Position numbers and translations under genes: made by a program
The notes under the pieces: generated by a model
Told to the model about the DNA's origin: nothing
The model's database searches: none
Seen by the model: only the letters and a program-made list of their open reading frames with translations
Part shown: positions 19,101 to 28,625 of the stretch, one piece after another
How the letters are laid out: every line of letters starts with the position of its first letter
Position numbering within the stretch: position 1 is the first letter of the stretch
NCBI RefSeq assembly: GCF_008035925.1
Contig: NZ_CP036264.1
Coordinates: forward strand, 6,543,641 to 6,607,640
DNA from: Stieleria maiorica
GTDB lineage: Bacteria > Planctomycetota > Planctomycetia > Pirellulales > Pirellulaceae
Direction: 5' to 3'
Length of the DNA stretch: 64,000 nt

Positions 19101-20895
19101 GTCGATCGCCGAGAAGTTGGACGGCATCGGGTATCCGATCGACGCACTGATCATTCAGCAACGATTGGTCGCCATGCCCGACCGGTTCGCCAAAGCGAAA
19201 CGTTGGGGCGGCGGATTGTCGCTAGAAAAGGCCGAACAAACGGCCGAGCAATATGCCAAGAAGATCACGACCGAGTCGTCGGTCGAGTACTTGAACTTGC
19301 TCGGCGAATCGTTCCTGGACTGCAAGGATGAACTTGCGATCCGCTTGTTGGATTTGCCGCTGGAGATGGTTCTCGGTGGGGATGCCAAATCGGGACTGCA
19401 GATCGCGATCGATTCGGCAGTCGGATCGGACGACGGTCGAGCGGCTATGACGTCACTGTTCGATTTGCTGCAGGCACATTCACTCCAGCGACCCAAGGAT
19501 TGGTCGATTCCTGCGGCACAGCTATTACTCGCGCTCAAAATACGGCCCGATGACCTGGATTCGTTGGCCGAAGAACTGACCGACCGGCTTCCTGACGAAG
19601 CGGCGTTGCAGGTCACGACCGAGTCAGTGTTGTTAAAGCCGTTGGCGGAGTTGTTCGTTGTTGCCGCGGCGGCTTCCCAGAGCGATTTCGACGTGGCACG
19701 GCGGATTGCAAAGGATCTGGGTGAGTACCTACGTCTGGTCGCGACCAAGCATCACCAACCGGGGCTTGATCTGGCGGTCGCTTCGTTGGGCGGTGACGAC
19801 GAGGCGTCGCTGAACGCATTCTTGGATTCGATGGAGAATGCGTTCGAGTCGGGGCAGACGCAGAGGACGACTTACTTCGACGCTTGTTTTAAGATCGCAA
19901 TCATTGCAGCCAAGCGTGGCCAGATCCAGACCTCCGCCAGGGCGCTGAAATTGGCACTCCGAGATGGGCCACCGCACAGCCGAGTTGCGGTCGCCGCGGA
20001 CGCGTTTGCGATCAATCAAAACCAAAACGTCCAATCGGTGCCCGCCGATGACGGGACGGACGATTTGACGGCTCGATTGCTTGAGTTGATCAACTTGTAT
20101 TCCGACGCGACCGGTGAAAAACTCGGTCGACAGGAACCCGAATTTGACAGGGACGCGGACCGCGACACGGTCGACGCTGATGTTTGGTTGGCACTCGATC
20201 AAGCCCTCCGCGACGTCGTCCTGCCACCTGGTCAACCTGGGATGGTGTACCCCTATGCCAGACGGATCGCGTCGCGGACAAGCTATGACAATTATTCCAG
20301 CGATGATGACCTGAGGCCCCAGTCGGTTTCGATTGCGATGGCACACACCGCCGCCATCGCCGGCACGTCGGACTCGCTGATCCAGTTGATCGCGTCGCGC
20401 ATGGAGTCGGTGGCGGACAAAAAGGTCGCCGCGAGTGTCATGGTCGATGCCGCTCTTGCCGCTGGCGACAACGAGGTGTTGGCCGAGGCGCTGGATCGGT
20501 TTGCCCAGGCCGTGGACGAAAGCTTGCCGAGTGCCAAGGTGCTGGCGACGAAGCCTCCCCAGATGAGCAGCATCTCGTCGCAGACCCAGCAAGAATCGTT
20601 TCAGAAAAGCGACCTGGTCGACCTGATGGTTCGTACTTTGGCGCCGCTGGTTGCAGCGAAGGACCGCGTCACACCGCAGACCTATGCGCGGGTGACCGAA
20701 TTGTTCGCACGCACCGAGCGGTTGATCCAGTCGGACAGCTACACCGCCGGCCGACACCGCGAGATCGCGCGGCGGATTCGCGACAAGGTGCTCGCCGGGA
20801 CGGAGCAAGCGGCGGGGCACGCTGATTCTGAGAACGCTTTGAACCAGCCACTCGATGTGCTCAAAACGTGGATTTTTGGTGGGGGTGGCGGTTAG
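13165..20895 (+). CDS. Giant TPR-repeat protein, 2576 aa, exported or lipoprotein
   Basis: GTG start preceded by GGAG (13157-13160); a second in-frame GTG at 13171 is an alternative. The N-terminus is hydrophobic (FWFFVCFATLLGLGSC) and ends in a possible lipobox LGSC with Cys27, so it may be a lipoprotein. A non-lipid signal cut near AGA-QE is also possible. Most of the chain consists of 34-residue-type helical repeats with TPR signatures such as ALAAEAFAKAE, AAAIERAIERKP and DAIGLYEQAIAVDPDSPQY. A Ser/Thr-rich, less regular insert lies near residues 980-1130. The last third keeps helical repeats without clear TPR consensus. It is likely a periplasm-facing protein scaffold; partners are unknown. 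The length is extreme for a TPR protein. No enzymatic motif is seen. Confidence 0.88.
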   Translation: MSVFAANRSPHFWFFVCFATLLGLGSCWERSAGAQETTDDQSPTVSEQERATAERFLQVLLRRPRPGTALNRVYGFHVQNGSLDDFIDSLDVPDDAPDAGRKRMILGLLQSQRGRHALAAEAFAKAESLQEDDYASSYYLGRSLLAIGQTEKAAAAIERAIERKPARNEALPIFTELGRIYSRAGQNEKALRVWQKLESLFPGDARVGGQIASTLADEGNVRAALQRFESLAKTARKDDDKIAFAIQAAEMRRRLGQTDECTRALEAILARLRPGSWLYSDVRNRIEAGFLKSGDYDALANYYNEKLAESEDDLAMQIRLGRILVSAGRIDEAAETLAQAIQRAPDDANVRLALIDVLVSKGDIAAAAEQFKSLAEKDPDNPDLLLRWGQTLLQDDSRPLAERRAAAAGVWRRLADRRQDDAVVLSQIADRLRGIDRKDDAIGLYEQAIAVDPDSPQYREYLGEYLHRLDRKDEAIQTWLSIAEGDRRNRDSLVRLAEVFSTFKEDDRAMEAWREAAELNLTFPQELRFARRLRDAALYDEAIARLDAAETIAETPDEHEQLLKDRIATYQEAGTLPQQIASLEAEPPTAENLRTLAMMHAAAGQWADAEVAIRDAVKKQPDDPRVLLVTAEIAEAQNRFAEAVASFQTLARVEVRFQTNYLQRVAQLQMRLGQVDQAMETCDALIDANPASPESYQFMARLAFRAGRDDQAITALRRAMNIAPRDNAPRRMLASAFADRYRTEEAIELYWQAMRYESKADDRIALVKQLAPLYDRQNELDTLVGRIDQMARDDVDARTVQLMISAAHEAVQDYGAARQAIDPLLAGQPRDVSLLETMVRLSDAADDVATAAEFQERIVALADTPENRFKLVQLQLDADLIDIKTALSDRISLSSDPARLGAMIRSAVRRGDRPTAIAICEEAVRRDPALWDVKLMLAQLLLHERGDGEPENAQEESYPEPHRRAIDLAREIRQQEVPLDALPPAARKQSGGSAARPTGYDTSPRRWTSSSYALARGYRLGRYASGNYSSSANSYTTVDPSSFGHARVLATAVEMVAIAKRFPDDEARSKMETLIDQTVSLPAVEQIRDAAVIWEHRALQSILGYLTSSSTSSSEAESALTEKLNWRLAELDPKDGATYLRSMLMGKIRSAAQSKANDETPAADKSGVALTESQVQLVVKLYEQALADATAGGNSAAWSTLSDYRVILSRHFERTGDTARAKQYALKEPAADASLNELIRAIAYYLNLDQVDQADTLVNRLMPAVRGDGSGRSASSSSVTGTAGHLATAGPHGAEFVDRHRFAILDAVLAQAIKNNMTAARRSTTLSDGTISTYVRSAQRSYYSFQVKAPLSTDLLSQQVVNELSSLLSGPESGQPRGLNLTDEVLEHLDRSPGDAPIREQKVRRVLAAFAYWWTQRPEECYDRIERLSREFPDDVDLRIEQARLASELAQPRLALSLLDSFDPLDSGMLVRKEMAAMNLASQLGDVERARQAAERLFGMRMDSRTQLALADQLRRLGMPEKVAAVLRRLRGGRARDERTELQIAQAFLANDEQEASAEVAYTLLRKLSSGRASTSNLAYYRQQAVSILQNAKRLDPLIEQAQRRVASAPASVRARIELAELYTAAGRQSDAQDLWGEIAKSKPNDPRQLIARAAALYKAKQYTEATELYLDAFEKDPQLLSRHVYDLTRAADRGGDTDAMFRRLTEFDPESIQSYRYDNLINVGRRKAFTDAKRKFVAHALKNSQVKQDFYRYIRNIPATEREKIPEIRQAMIDVVCGDDAFTATSSTWRVTSRSSGGTANGPLKDILSLLRSDAEARERFDEAVAKALQNEATAPTAAFLAALVDVADDEKRSAAIESIVELMEPAVAATVSGGSFQPAISGGLLWQGGQALESVSEINDKTALLVSIYEAAGRDPSVSMTDMRFSVGARLVDALAEDGQNARARTFLLYAYEKTDHSSDNLHNPGYGDYQDIQSYLSIAEKLDGIGYPIDALIIQQRLVAMPDRFAKAKRWGGGLSLEKAEQTAEQYAKKITTESSVEYLNLLGESFLDCKDELAIRLLDLPLEMVLGGDAKSGLQIAIDSAVGSDDGRAAMTSLFDLLQAHSLQRPKDWSIPAAQLLLALKIRPDDLDSLAEELTDRLPDEAALQVTTESVLLKPLAELFVVAAAASQSDFDVARRIAKDLGEYLRLVATKHHQPGLDLAVASLGGDDEASLNAFLDSMENAFESGQTQRTTYFDACFKIAIIAAKRGQIQTSARALKLALRDGPPHSRVAVAADAFAINQNQNVQSVPADDGTDDLTARLLELINLYSDATGEKLGRQEPEFDRDADRDTVDADVWLALDQALRDVVLPPGQPGMVYPYARRIASRTSYDNYSSDDDLRPQSVSIAMAHTAAIAGTSDSLIQLIASRMESVADKKVAASVMVDAALAAGDNEVLAEALDRFAQAVDESLPSAKVLATKPPQMSSISSQTQQESFQKSDLVDLMVRTLAPLVAAKDRVTPQTYARVTELFARTERLIQSDSYTAGRHREIARRIRDKVLAGTEQAAGHADSENALNQPLDVLKTWIFGGGGG

Positions 20896-20918
20896 CTGGG
20901 CTTGGGGAACCGAAGAAA

Positions 20919-20970
20919 CCCACGGATGGCAGCGCGAACCCACGGATGGGATGCGGTCGGGGATCCGCCG
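20919..20970. repeat. Dispersed repeat family A, copy 1
   Basis: A 30-bp stretch (20919-20948) contains CCCACGGATG twice in direct orientation. It is identical to 37141-37170. The following ATGCGGTC(G/A)GGGATCCG is also shared with the second copy after a different spacer. It occupies part of the gap between the TPR gene and purL. Confidence 0.8.
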
Positions 20971-21063
20971 GTTCTCGGCAACCGCCACCGATTTCGATAC
21001 ACTTCTCCGCATGCGGGAGTTTTCCTCCCGCACCGCAATTTTTTCCCGCACCAGGACACGACG

Positions 21064-24024
<2,961 letters not shown>

Positions 24025-24028
24025 CCGG

Positions 24029-25063
24029 ATGATCTCTCCCAGCTCGCAATCCGATTCGACAACAACGCCGACCTGGACGGTGGTGGTTTCTCGCGGACAA
24101 TCCCGCAATCCCGCCAAACGCTCGCTGGAACAGTCCATCGCCGATGCGGCGTCGGTGCTCGAGGGCACCGAGGTGTTGGTGGTGCCGCACCTGTACGATT
24201 TACCCAAGGGCGGCGAGTCGCTTCAGAAGCTGTCCGAGCTGGAAGGGAATCTGATCGTCGTTTCATGGATCTTTCCCCGGGCGGCACATTGGGTGCTCGA
24301 TCGAAATGGCGTCCGCGGGCAATTCGTTCCGGTGGCAATCGGTGACGCCGAAGACGAAGACGACGAATCGACTGAGCCGGCCGCGTCGGATGTCGATCGC
24401 GTTGCCGATTTGTATCCCCGCCCGAAGCGTCAAATCCACTGCATCGATTTAAAGGCCGAGCAGAGTCTGGAACGGTTCACCGACGCGATTCGTGGTCTGG
24501 TACTCGGGGAAGACGCCTCGGACAGGGGCGCCGACGACGCATCGTCGGCCGGCGAGACTTCGTTGCCGATCGTCGGCGGCCAGATCGTCCAGGTCGACGA
24601 AACGACGTCCCGCCGCTGGTACCCGGTGATCGATTTCAGCCGCTGTACCAACTGCATGGAGTGCGTCGACTTTTGTCTGTTCGGCGTCTATGGGGTCGAT
24701 GCGGCCGAAACGATTCTTGTCGAACAACCCGACAACTGTCGCAAAGGGTGCCCGGCGTGCAGTCGAGTGTGCCCGGAAAACGCGATCATTTTCCCTCAAC
24801 ATAAAGCGCCCGCGATCGCGGGCGCCGAAACGGGTGGCAGCGAAGGGTTCAAGATCGACCTGTCGAAGTTGTTCGGCGCTCCCGATGGGGGTGACGATGC
24901 GATCGCAACGGCCGCCCGAGAACGCGACGAACAATTGCTGTTGGCCGGTCGAACCGCCGTCGGGATCGATGAGCAACTGCAGCGCCGTCAGCAGGACTTG
25001 ACGGCTCAACCCAAAGACGACCTGGATCGTTTGATCGATTCGCTGGACGAGCTGGATCTGTAG
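24029..25063 (+). CDS. 2x[4Fe-4S] ferredoxin-domain protein, 344 aa
   Basis: ATG lies 4 nt after the purL stop, so the two are probably co-transcribed. Residues about 1-190 form an uncharacterised domain (WTVVVSRGQSRNPAKRSLEQ, later LIVVSWIFPRAAHWVLDR). Residues 195-255 carry two cysteine clusters: C206-x2-C-x2-C-x3-C followed by LFGVYGVD, and C237-x3-C-x2-C-x3-CP. Eight cysteines in this order fit two [4Fe-4S] clusters of a bacterial dicluster ferredoxin, although the second cluster has an extra residue. The C-terminal 90 residues are charged and helical. No signal peptide, so cytoplasmic. Electron partners are unknown. The link with purine synthesis is only positional. Confidence 0.8.
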   Translation: MISPSSQSDSTTTPTWTVVVSRGQSRNPAKRSLEQSIADAASVLEGTEVLVVPHLYDLPKGGESLQKLSELEGNLIVVSWIFPRAAHWVLDRNGVRGQFVPVAIGDAEDEDDESTEPAASDVDRVADLYPRPKRQIHCIDLKAEQSLERFTDAIRGLVLGEDASDRGADDASSAGETSLPIVGGQIVQVDETTSRRWYPVIDFSRCTNCMECVDFCLFGVYGVDAAETILVEQPDNCRKGCPACSRVCPENAIIFPQHKAPAIAGAETGGSEGFKIDLSKLFGAPDGGDDAIATAARERDEQLLLAGRTAVGIDEQLQRRQQDLTAQPKDDLDRLIDSLDELDL

Positions 25064-25221
25064 CCCATCGGGGGAGATCGCCTTCAGCGTGCGGAACCGT
25101 TTGCAACGACGGTCATCGAAACGTGTAGACTAAAGTTTCGACTTCTCACTCCATTCGCCGCACGTTTGCGACAGCGTTAGCGGCGAGTCCGACGACAAGT
25201 TTTTGCAAAGGCTCAATTTCG

Positions 25222-25599
25222 ATGGGACTATTATCAGGCATGCTGGGTTCGGCGTCCGAGGCGAACCTGGACAAGGTGGAAAAGCAGATCGCGTCGATCG
25301 TCATCGAGGACGAATCGGTGGAAAAAGCCTACCAATTGGTCCGCGACATGATCGTGCTGACCAACAAGCGCATCATCGTGATCGACAAGCAGGGGATGAC
25401 GGGACGAAAGACCGAATATCTGTCGATCCCCTATCGCAGCATCGTCCGCTACTCGATCGAAAGTGCCGGGCACTTTGATTTGGATTCGGATTTGAAACTC
25501 TGGCTCTCCGGTACGGCGGAGCCGTTGACGTTTGATTTTCGCAAGGCCGAAAACGTCGCCGACATCATTCAAGTGATCACGCGGCATACCTGTCGTTAG
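25222..25599 (+). CDS. Bacterial PH-domain protein (bPH_1 / YvbH-like)
   Basis: 125 residues with ATG start. The pattern EKQIASIVIEDESVEKAYQLVRDMIVLTNKRIIVIDKQ followed by KTEYLSIPYRSIVRYSIE is typical of small bacterial pleckstrin-homology-like proteins, which are single beta-sandwich domains of poorly defined function. No signal peptide or membrane segment. It lies 158 nt after the ferredoxin gene and converges with the sulfatase, the two stop codons being one base apart. Confidence 0.85.
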   Translation: MGLLSGMLGSASEANLDKVEKQIASIVIEDESVEKAYQLVRDMIVLTNKRIIVIDKQGMTGRKTEYLSIPYRSIVRYSIESAGHFDLDSDLKLWLSGTAEPLTFDFRKAENVADIIQVITRHTCR

Positions 25600-25600
25600 T

Positions 25601-26998
25601 TCACATCGGGGCGATTCGCCGCGATCCCATGTCGGTGGTCAGCACGACGTGGGCGTCGAACGCGTCTTGGATCAGTCCGTGTTTGATCGACTGGTGATCG
25701 GGATCATCCCACAGGTCGTTGAACTCCCACGGATCGTTCCGCAGGTCATACAGTTCGCCGAGCCCTTTGTCGTGGTACAGGCACAACTTGTAACGCGGGG
25801 TCCGGTACATCGTGCCGAACGTCCCGACGCCGCCGGTGAAGTGTGGATCGAGAGCGTCGAAATACTCGCTGCGAACGAAGTCGTGGTGGTGCGACGGATC
25901 GGATTGCCCATGCAGAATCGGCAACAGACTCTTGCCCTGCATGTAGTCGGGGCACTCCAGTCCACACAATTCCATCAGCGTCGACGTCAGATCCAGCAAT
26001 TCCACCAGGCCGTCACAGATCAACCCGGATCGGAATTGCCCCGGCCAGGAAAAGATCAACGGGACCCGCACCAGCCCTTCGTAGAATCGGCACCCCTTGA
26101 ACATCAGCCCGTGGTCACCGAGCGCTTCGCCGTGGTCGCTGGTGAAGATGATCACGGTGTTGTCCCGCGCGCCGGTGCGGTCGAGCGTTTCGAGGATCCG
26201 CGCGAACTGGTCATCGATCTGGGCGATCATGGCGTAGTAGTCGGCTTGGACGCGATTGGCGTTATGTTGCTCGGGGGTGCGGATTTCGTCCTGAAAGTCC
26301 AGCGAGGCGAGTTTTTTTTGTTGAACCAGATCCGAGTCTCGGAAGTGCGGTCCCGGCATGTCGGCCGCATCGAACCGATCCGCGTAGGATTTGGGCGGAA
26401 TGAACGGTGGATGCGGATCGTAGATGTTCAGATTCAACAGCCAAGGCTTGGTCGATCGTGCGTGGTCGTTGATGAATTCGATCGCGCACTCGCTGGCCCA
26501 GGTTGTCTGGTGAAATTCCGTCGGGACATGTTCCTCTGACTGTCTCATCGCGTCCAGATCGCCGCCGCGATCGGAGACCCACTGTGCGTAGTCGTGGCCT
26601 TCGGACCAATCGTCTCGCGGCGCGTGGCTGAACTTCCAATAGGAAAACCCGTCATCGATCCGCGGTTCGGTGCGATGCCCCGCACTCTGCAAGTGGAACT
26701 TGCCGACCAGACCGCAGTCGTAGCCCGAGTCGGCGATCAATTTGGTGATCACCGGGGGATAGGACGGAAACGATTCGTTGCCGTTGCGGGTGTTGTGCAC
26801 GCGGGACGGATACATGCCCGTCATGAAACTGGAACGACTGGGCGTACAGATCGGGCTTTGGCAATACGCATGAGTCATCGCGACGCCGTCAGCGACCAGT
26901 TGGTCAATGGTCGGGGTGACCACATGCGGGTTTCCCAACGCACCGATGGTGTCGAAACGTTGTTGGTCGGTGCAATACCAGAGGATGTTGGGACGCAT
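25601..26998 (-). CDS. Formylglycine-dependent sulfatase, apparently cytoplasmic
   Basis: Hydrolyses a sulfate ester. The 465-residue protein begins MRPNILWYCTDQQRFDTIG with the sulfatase fold's first strand at residue 3, so there is no room for a signal peptide. The maturation motif C51-TPSR converts Cys to formylglycine. Metal-site elements such as DQQ near the N-terminus and FTSDHGEALGDHG are present. The substrate cannot be read from sequence. It is the last gene of a minus-strand run after the TctCB/TctA transporter with a gap of about 100 nt, so it may act on an imported sulfated compound. That assignment is inference. Confidence 0.88.
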   Translation of the reverse strand: MRPNILWYCTDQQRFDTIGALGNPHVVTPTIDQLVADGVAMTHAYCQSPICTPSRSSFMTGMYPSRVHNTRNGNESFPSYPPVITKLIADSGYDCGLVGKFHLQSAGHRTEPRIDDGFSYWKFSHAPRDDWSEGHDYAQWVSDRGGDLDAMRQSEEHVPTEFHQTTWASECAIEFINDHARSTKPWLLNLNIYDPHPPFIPPKSYADRFDAADMPGPHFRDSDLVQQKKLASLDFQDEIRTPEQHNANRVQADYYAMIAQIDDQFARILETLDRTGARDNTVIIFTSDHGEALGDHGLMFKGCRFYEGLVRVPLIFSWPGQFRSGLICDGLVELLDLTSTLMELCGLECPDYMQGKSLLPILHGQSDPSHHHDFVRSEYFDALDPHFTGGVGTFGTMYRTPRYKLCLYHDKGLGELYDLRNDPWEFNDLWDDPDHQSIKHGLIQDAFDAHVVLTTDMGSRRIAPM

Positions 26999-27039
26999 AG
27001 AATCGACGGTGGATGGTGAGAGGAAATGAAGTGGGGTGA

Positions 27040-27104
27040 GTAGCTGCCTTCGCCAGAAAGTGGATCCCCGGCGTTTTCCACGCTCGCATCGAGCGTGGCT
27101 ACGT
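27040..27104. repeat. Palindromic intergenic element with 9-bp perfect hairpin
   Basis: The stretch between tctA and the sulfatase starts with GTAGC and ends with GCTAC. It contains a perfect hairpin CCACGCTCG-CAT-CGAGCGTGG at 27078-27098, directly abutting the tctA stop codon. No T-run follows on the minus strand, so it is not a standard intrinsic terminator. Confidence 0.55.
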
Positions 27105-28598
27105 CAAATCGGCGCTGTCGGGGCGCGTCGCAAATCGCCGCCATAGTGTCCACGCCACCATCGCCAGTGCAAGCAGACACAAGCCCAGCGAGATCGGTTG
27201 GGTGAACATCGGCATCAAACTGCCGCCGCTCTTCATCAGCCCCGCCGCCAGGTGTTCTTCGCCGATCGGCGCCAACACCAATCCGATCACCAGCGGCGCG
27301 ATCGGGATTCTGAACCGTTCCATCAGGTAGCCGACGACGCCGAACGCAAGCATCACCCAAACGTCGAACATTCGATTGGCCAACGCGTACGAACCGATCA
27401 CACAAAAGACCATCACGACGGGGACCAGGACATAACTGGGGACGCGTGCCGCCCGCACCATCACACGTACCGAGGCCAACAGGAACAGTAGCGTCAGCAC
27501 GTTGGCGATCAACATGGTTCCGACAATGGTTTGCACGGCCAGGGGATCGCTTTGAACCAGCATCGGCCCGGGTTGCAGCCCGTGAATCACCAATGCGCCC
27601 AACAAAATGGCATCGATCACGCTTCCCGGGATGCCCATCGCGACCAGCGGGATCAGCGCCCCGCCGACGGTCGCGTTGTTGGCGGTTTCGGATGCGACGA
27701 TCCCCTCTTCGCTGCCGCTGCCGAACCGTTCCGGAGTCTTGGAAGCTCGGCGGGCTGCCGAGTAGGCGATGACCGAACCGACGTTGGCACCGATGCCGGG
27801 TAAGATTCCGATCCAGGTTCCGATCAGAGCCGAGCGGAGCAGATTGACACCGTGGGTCGCAAGATCCCGGATGCGGAAATCCAGCTTGTCGCCCTCGGTC
27901 GTTTCGGCCACTTGGCCCGCGTCGCCGCCGTCCAGGATTTGGCGGATCACTTGGTTGACGGCGAACAGGCCGATCAAGACGGGTAAAAGTTTGAACCCAT
28001 CGTCCAGTTCATGGATCCCGAAAGTCCATCGCGTCATGCCGGTCGCCGGCGACGCTCCCGGCATGGCGATCATCACACCGAGCGCGCCCGAGAACAGCCC
28101 CAGGCTGAGCGATTTGCCGCCGACCGATGCGATCAGGATCATCGCAACGACCACCAACGCGAAGAATTCAAAGGGGCCGAACGTCAACGACCAGACCGCC
28201 ATCGGCTGGGCCAGGCAGACCAGGAATCCCCAAGAGATCATTCCGCCCAGAAAGGACCCGCCGATCCCCAACGCCAGCGCGCGTCCGGATTGACCGCGTC
28301 GGGCCATCGGGTATCCGTCCAGCGTTGTCATCATCGAGGCCGGCGTCCCCGGGATCCGCAGCAAGGTCGCCGTCACCAGCCCGCCGCTGACCGATCCGAC
28401 ATACATCGCCACGAGCAAGACGAGAGCCAGCTCGCTGGGCATGGAGTACGTCAGCGGCAACGTCAATGCGATCAACATTGCGCCGGTCAATCCCGGGATC
28501 GCCCCGACGAAGATGCCCAACAACGATCCGATCGCCGCCATCAATAAGGCGGTCGGGGACAACAAAAATTCGATCGCGACGTCGGGCTGGGTAAACAA
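27099..28598 (-). CDS. tctA: Tripartite tricarboxylate-type transporter large permease (TctA family)
   Basis: Integral inner-membrane permease that imports an organic acid, driven by an ion gradient, together with a binding protein and a small permease. The 499-residue protein has about 11-12 hydrophobic segments. It shows the family's early signature GSLLGIFVGAIPGLTGAMLIALTLP and the repeated GIGANVGSVIAYS and ALIPLVAMGIPGSVIDAILLGAL blocks. The start codon is TTG (28596-28598) with an AGGAG 9 nt upstream. It is 27 nt downstream of the fused TctC-TctB gene, so co-transcription is very likely. The substrate class of the TctA family is broad (carboxylates, aromatic acids). Confidence 0.93.
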   Translation of the reverse strand: MFTQPDVAIEFLLSPTALLMAAIGSLLGIFVGAIPGLTGAMLIALTLPLTYSMPSELALVLLVAMYVGSVSGGLVTATLLRIPGTPASMMTTLDGYPMARRGQSGRALALGIGGSFLGGMISWGFLVCLAQPMAVWSLTFGPFEFFALVVVAMILIASVGGKSLSLGLFSGALGVMIAMPGASPATGMTRWTFGIHELDDGFKLLPVLIGLFAVNQVIRQILDGGDAGQVAETTEGDKLDFRIRDLATHGVNLLRSALIGTWIGILPGIGANVGSVIAYSAARRASKTPERFGSGSEEGIVASETANNATVGGALIPLVAMGIPGSVIDAILLGALVIHGLQPGPMLVQSDPLAVQTIVGTMLIANVLTLLFLLASVRVMVRAARVPSYVLVPVVMVFCVIGSYALANRMFDVWVMLAFGVVGYLMERFRIPIAPLVIGLVLAPIGEEHLAAGLMKSGGSLMPMFTQPISLGLCLLALAMVAWTLWRRFATRPDSADLT

Positions 28599-28607
28599 AC
28601 GATGATT

Positions 28608-28612
28608 CTCCT
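28608..28612 (-). promoter_or_regulatory. Shine-Dalgarno for a TTG-initiated tctA
   Basis: AGGAG on the minus strand, 9 nt before TTG 28598, within the 27-nt gap after the upstream stop. No ATG stands at a better distance, so the rare start codon is credible. Confidence 0.6.
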
Positions 28613-28625
28613 GGAAGGCATGAGT

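Noticed and set aside
25097..25132. Promoter (TTGCAA ... TAGACT) before the PH-domain gene
   Set aside because: Both boxes match only 4 of 6 and the spacer is 19 nt; not strong enough to annotate.
27078..27098. Intrinsic terminator after tctA
   Set aside because: The hairpin is perfect but is followed on the minus strand by AAAACG and not by a T-run.
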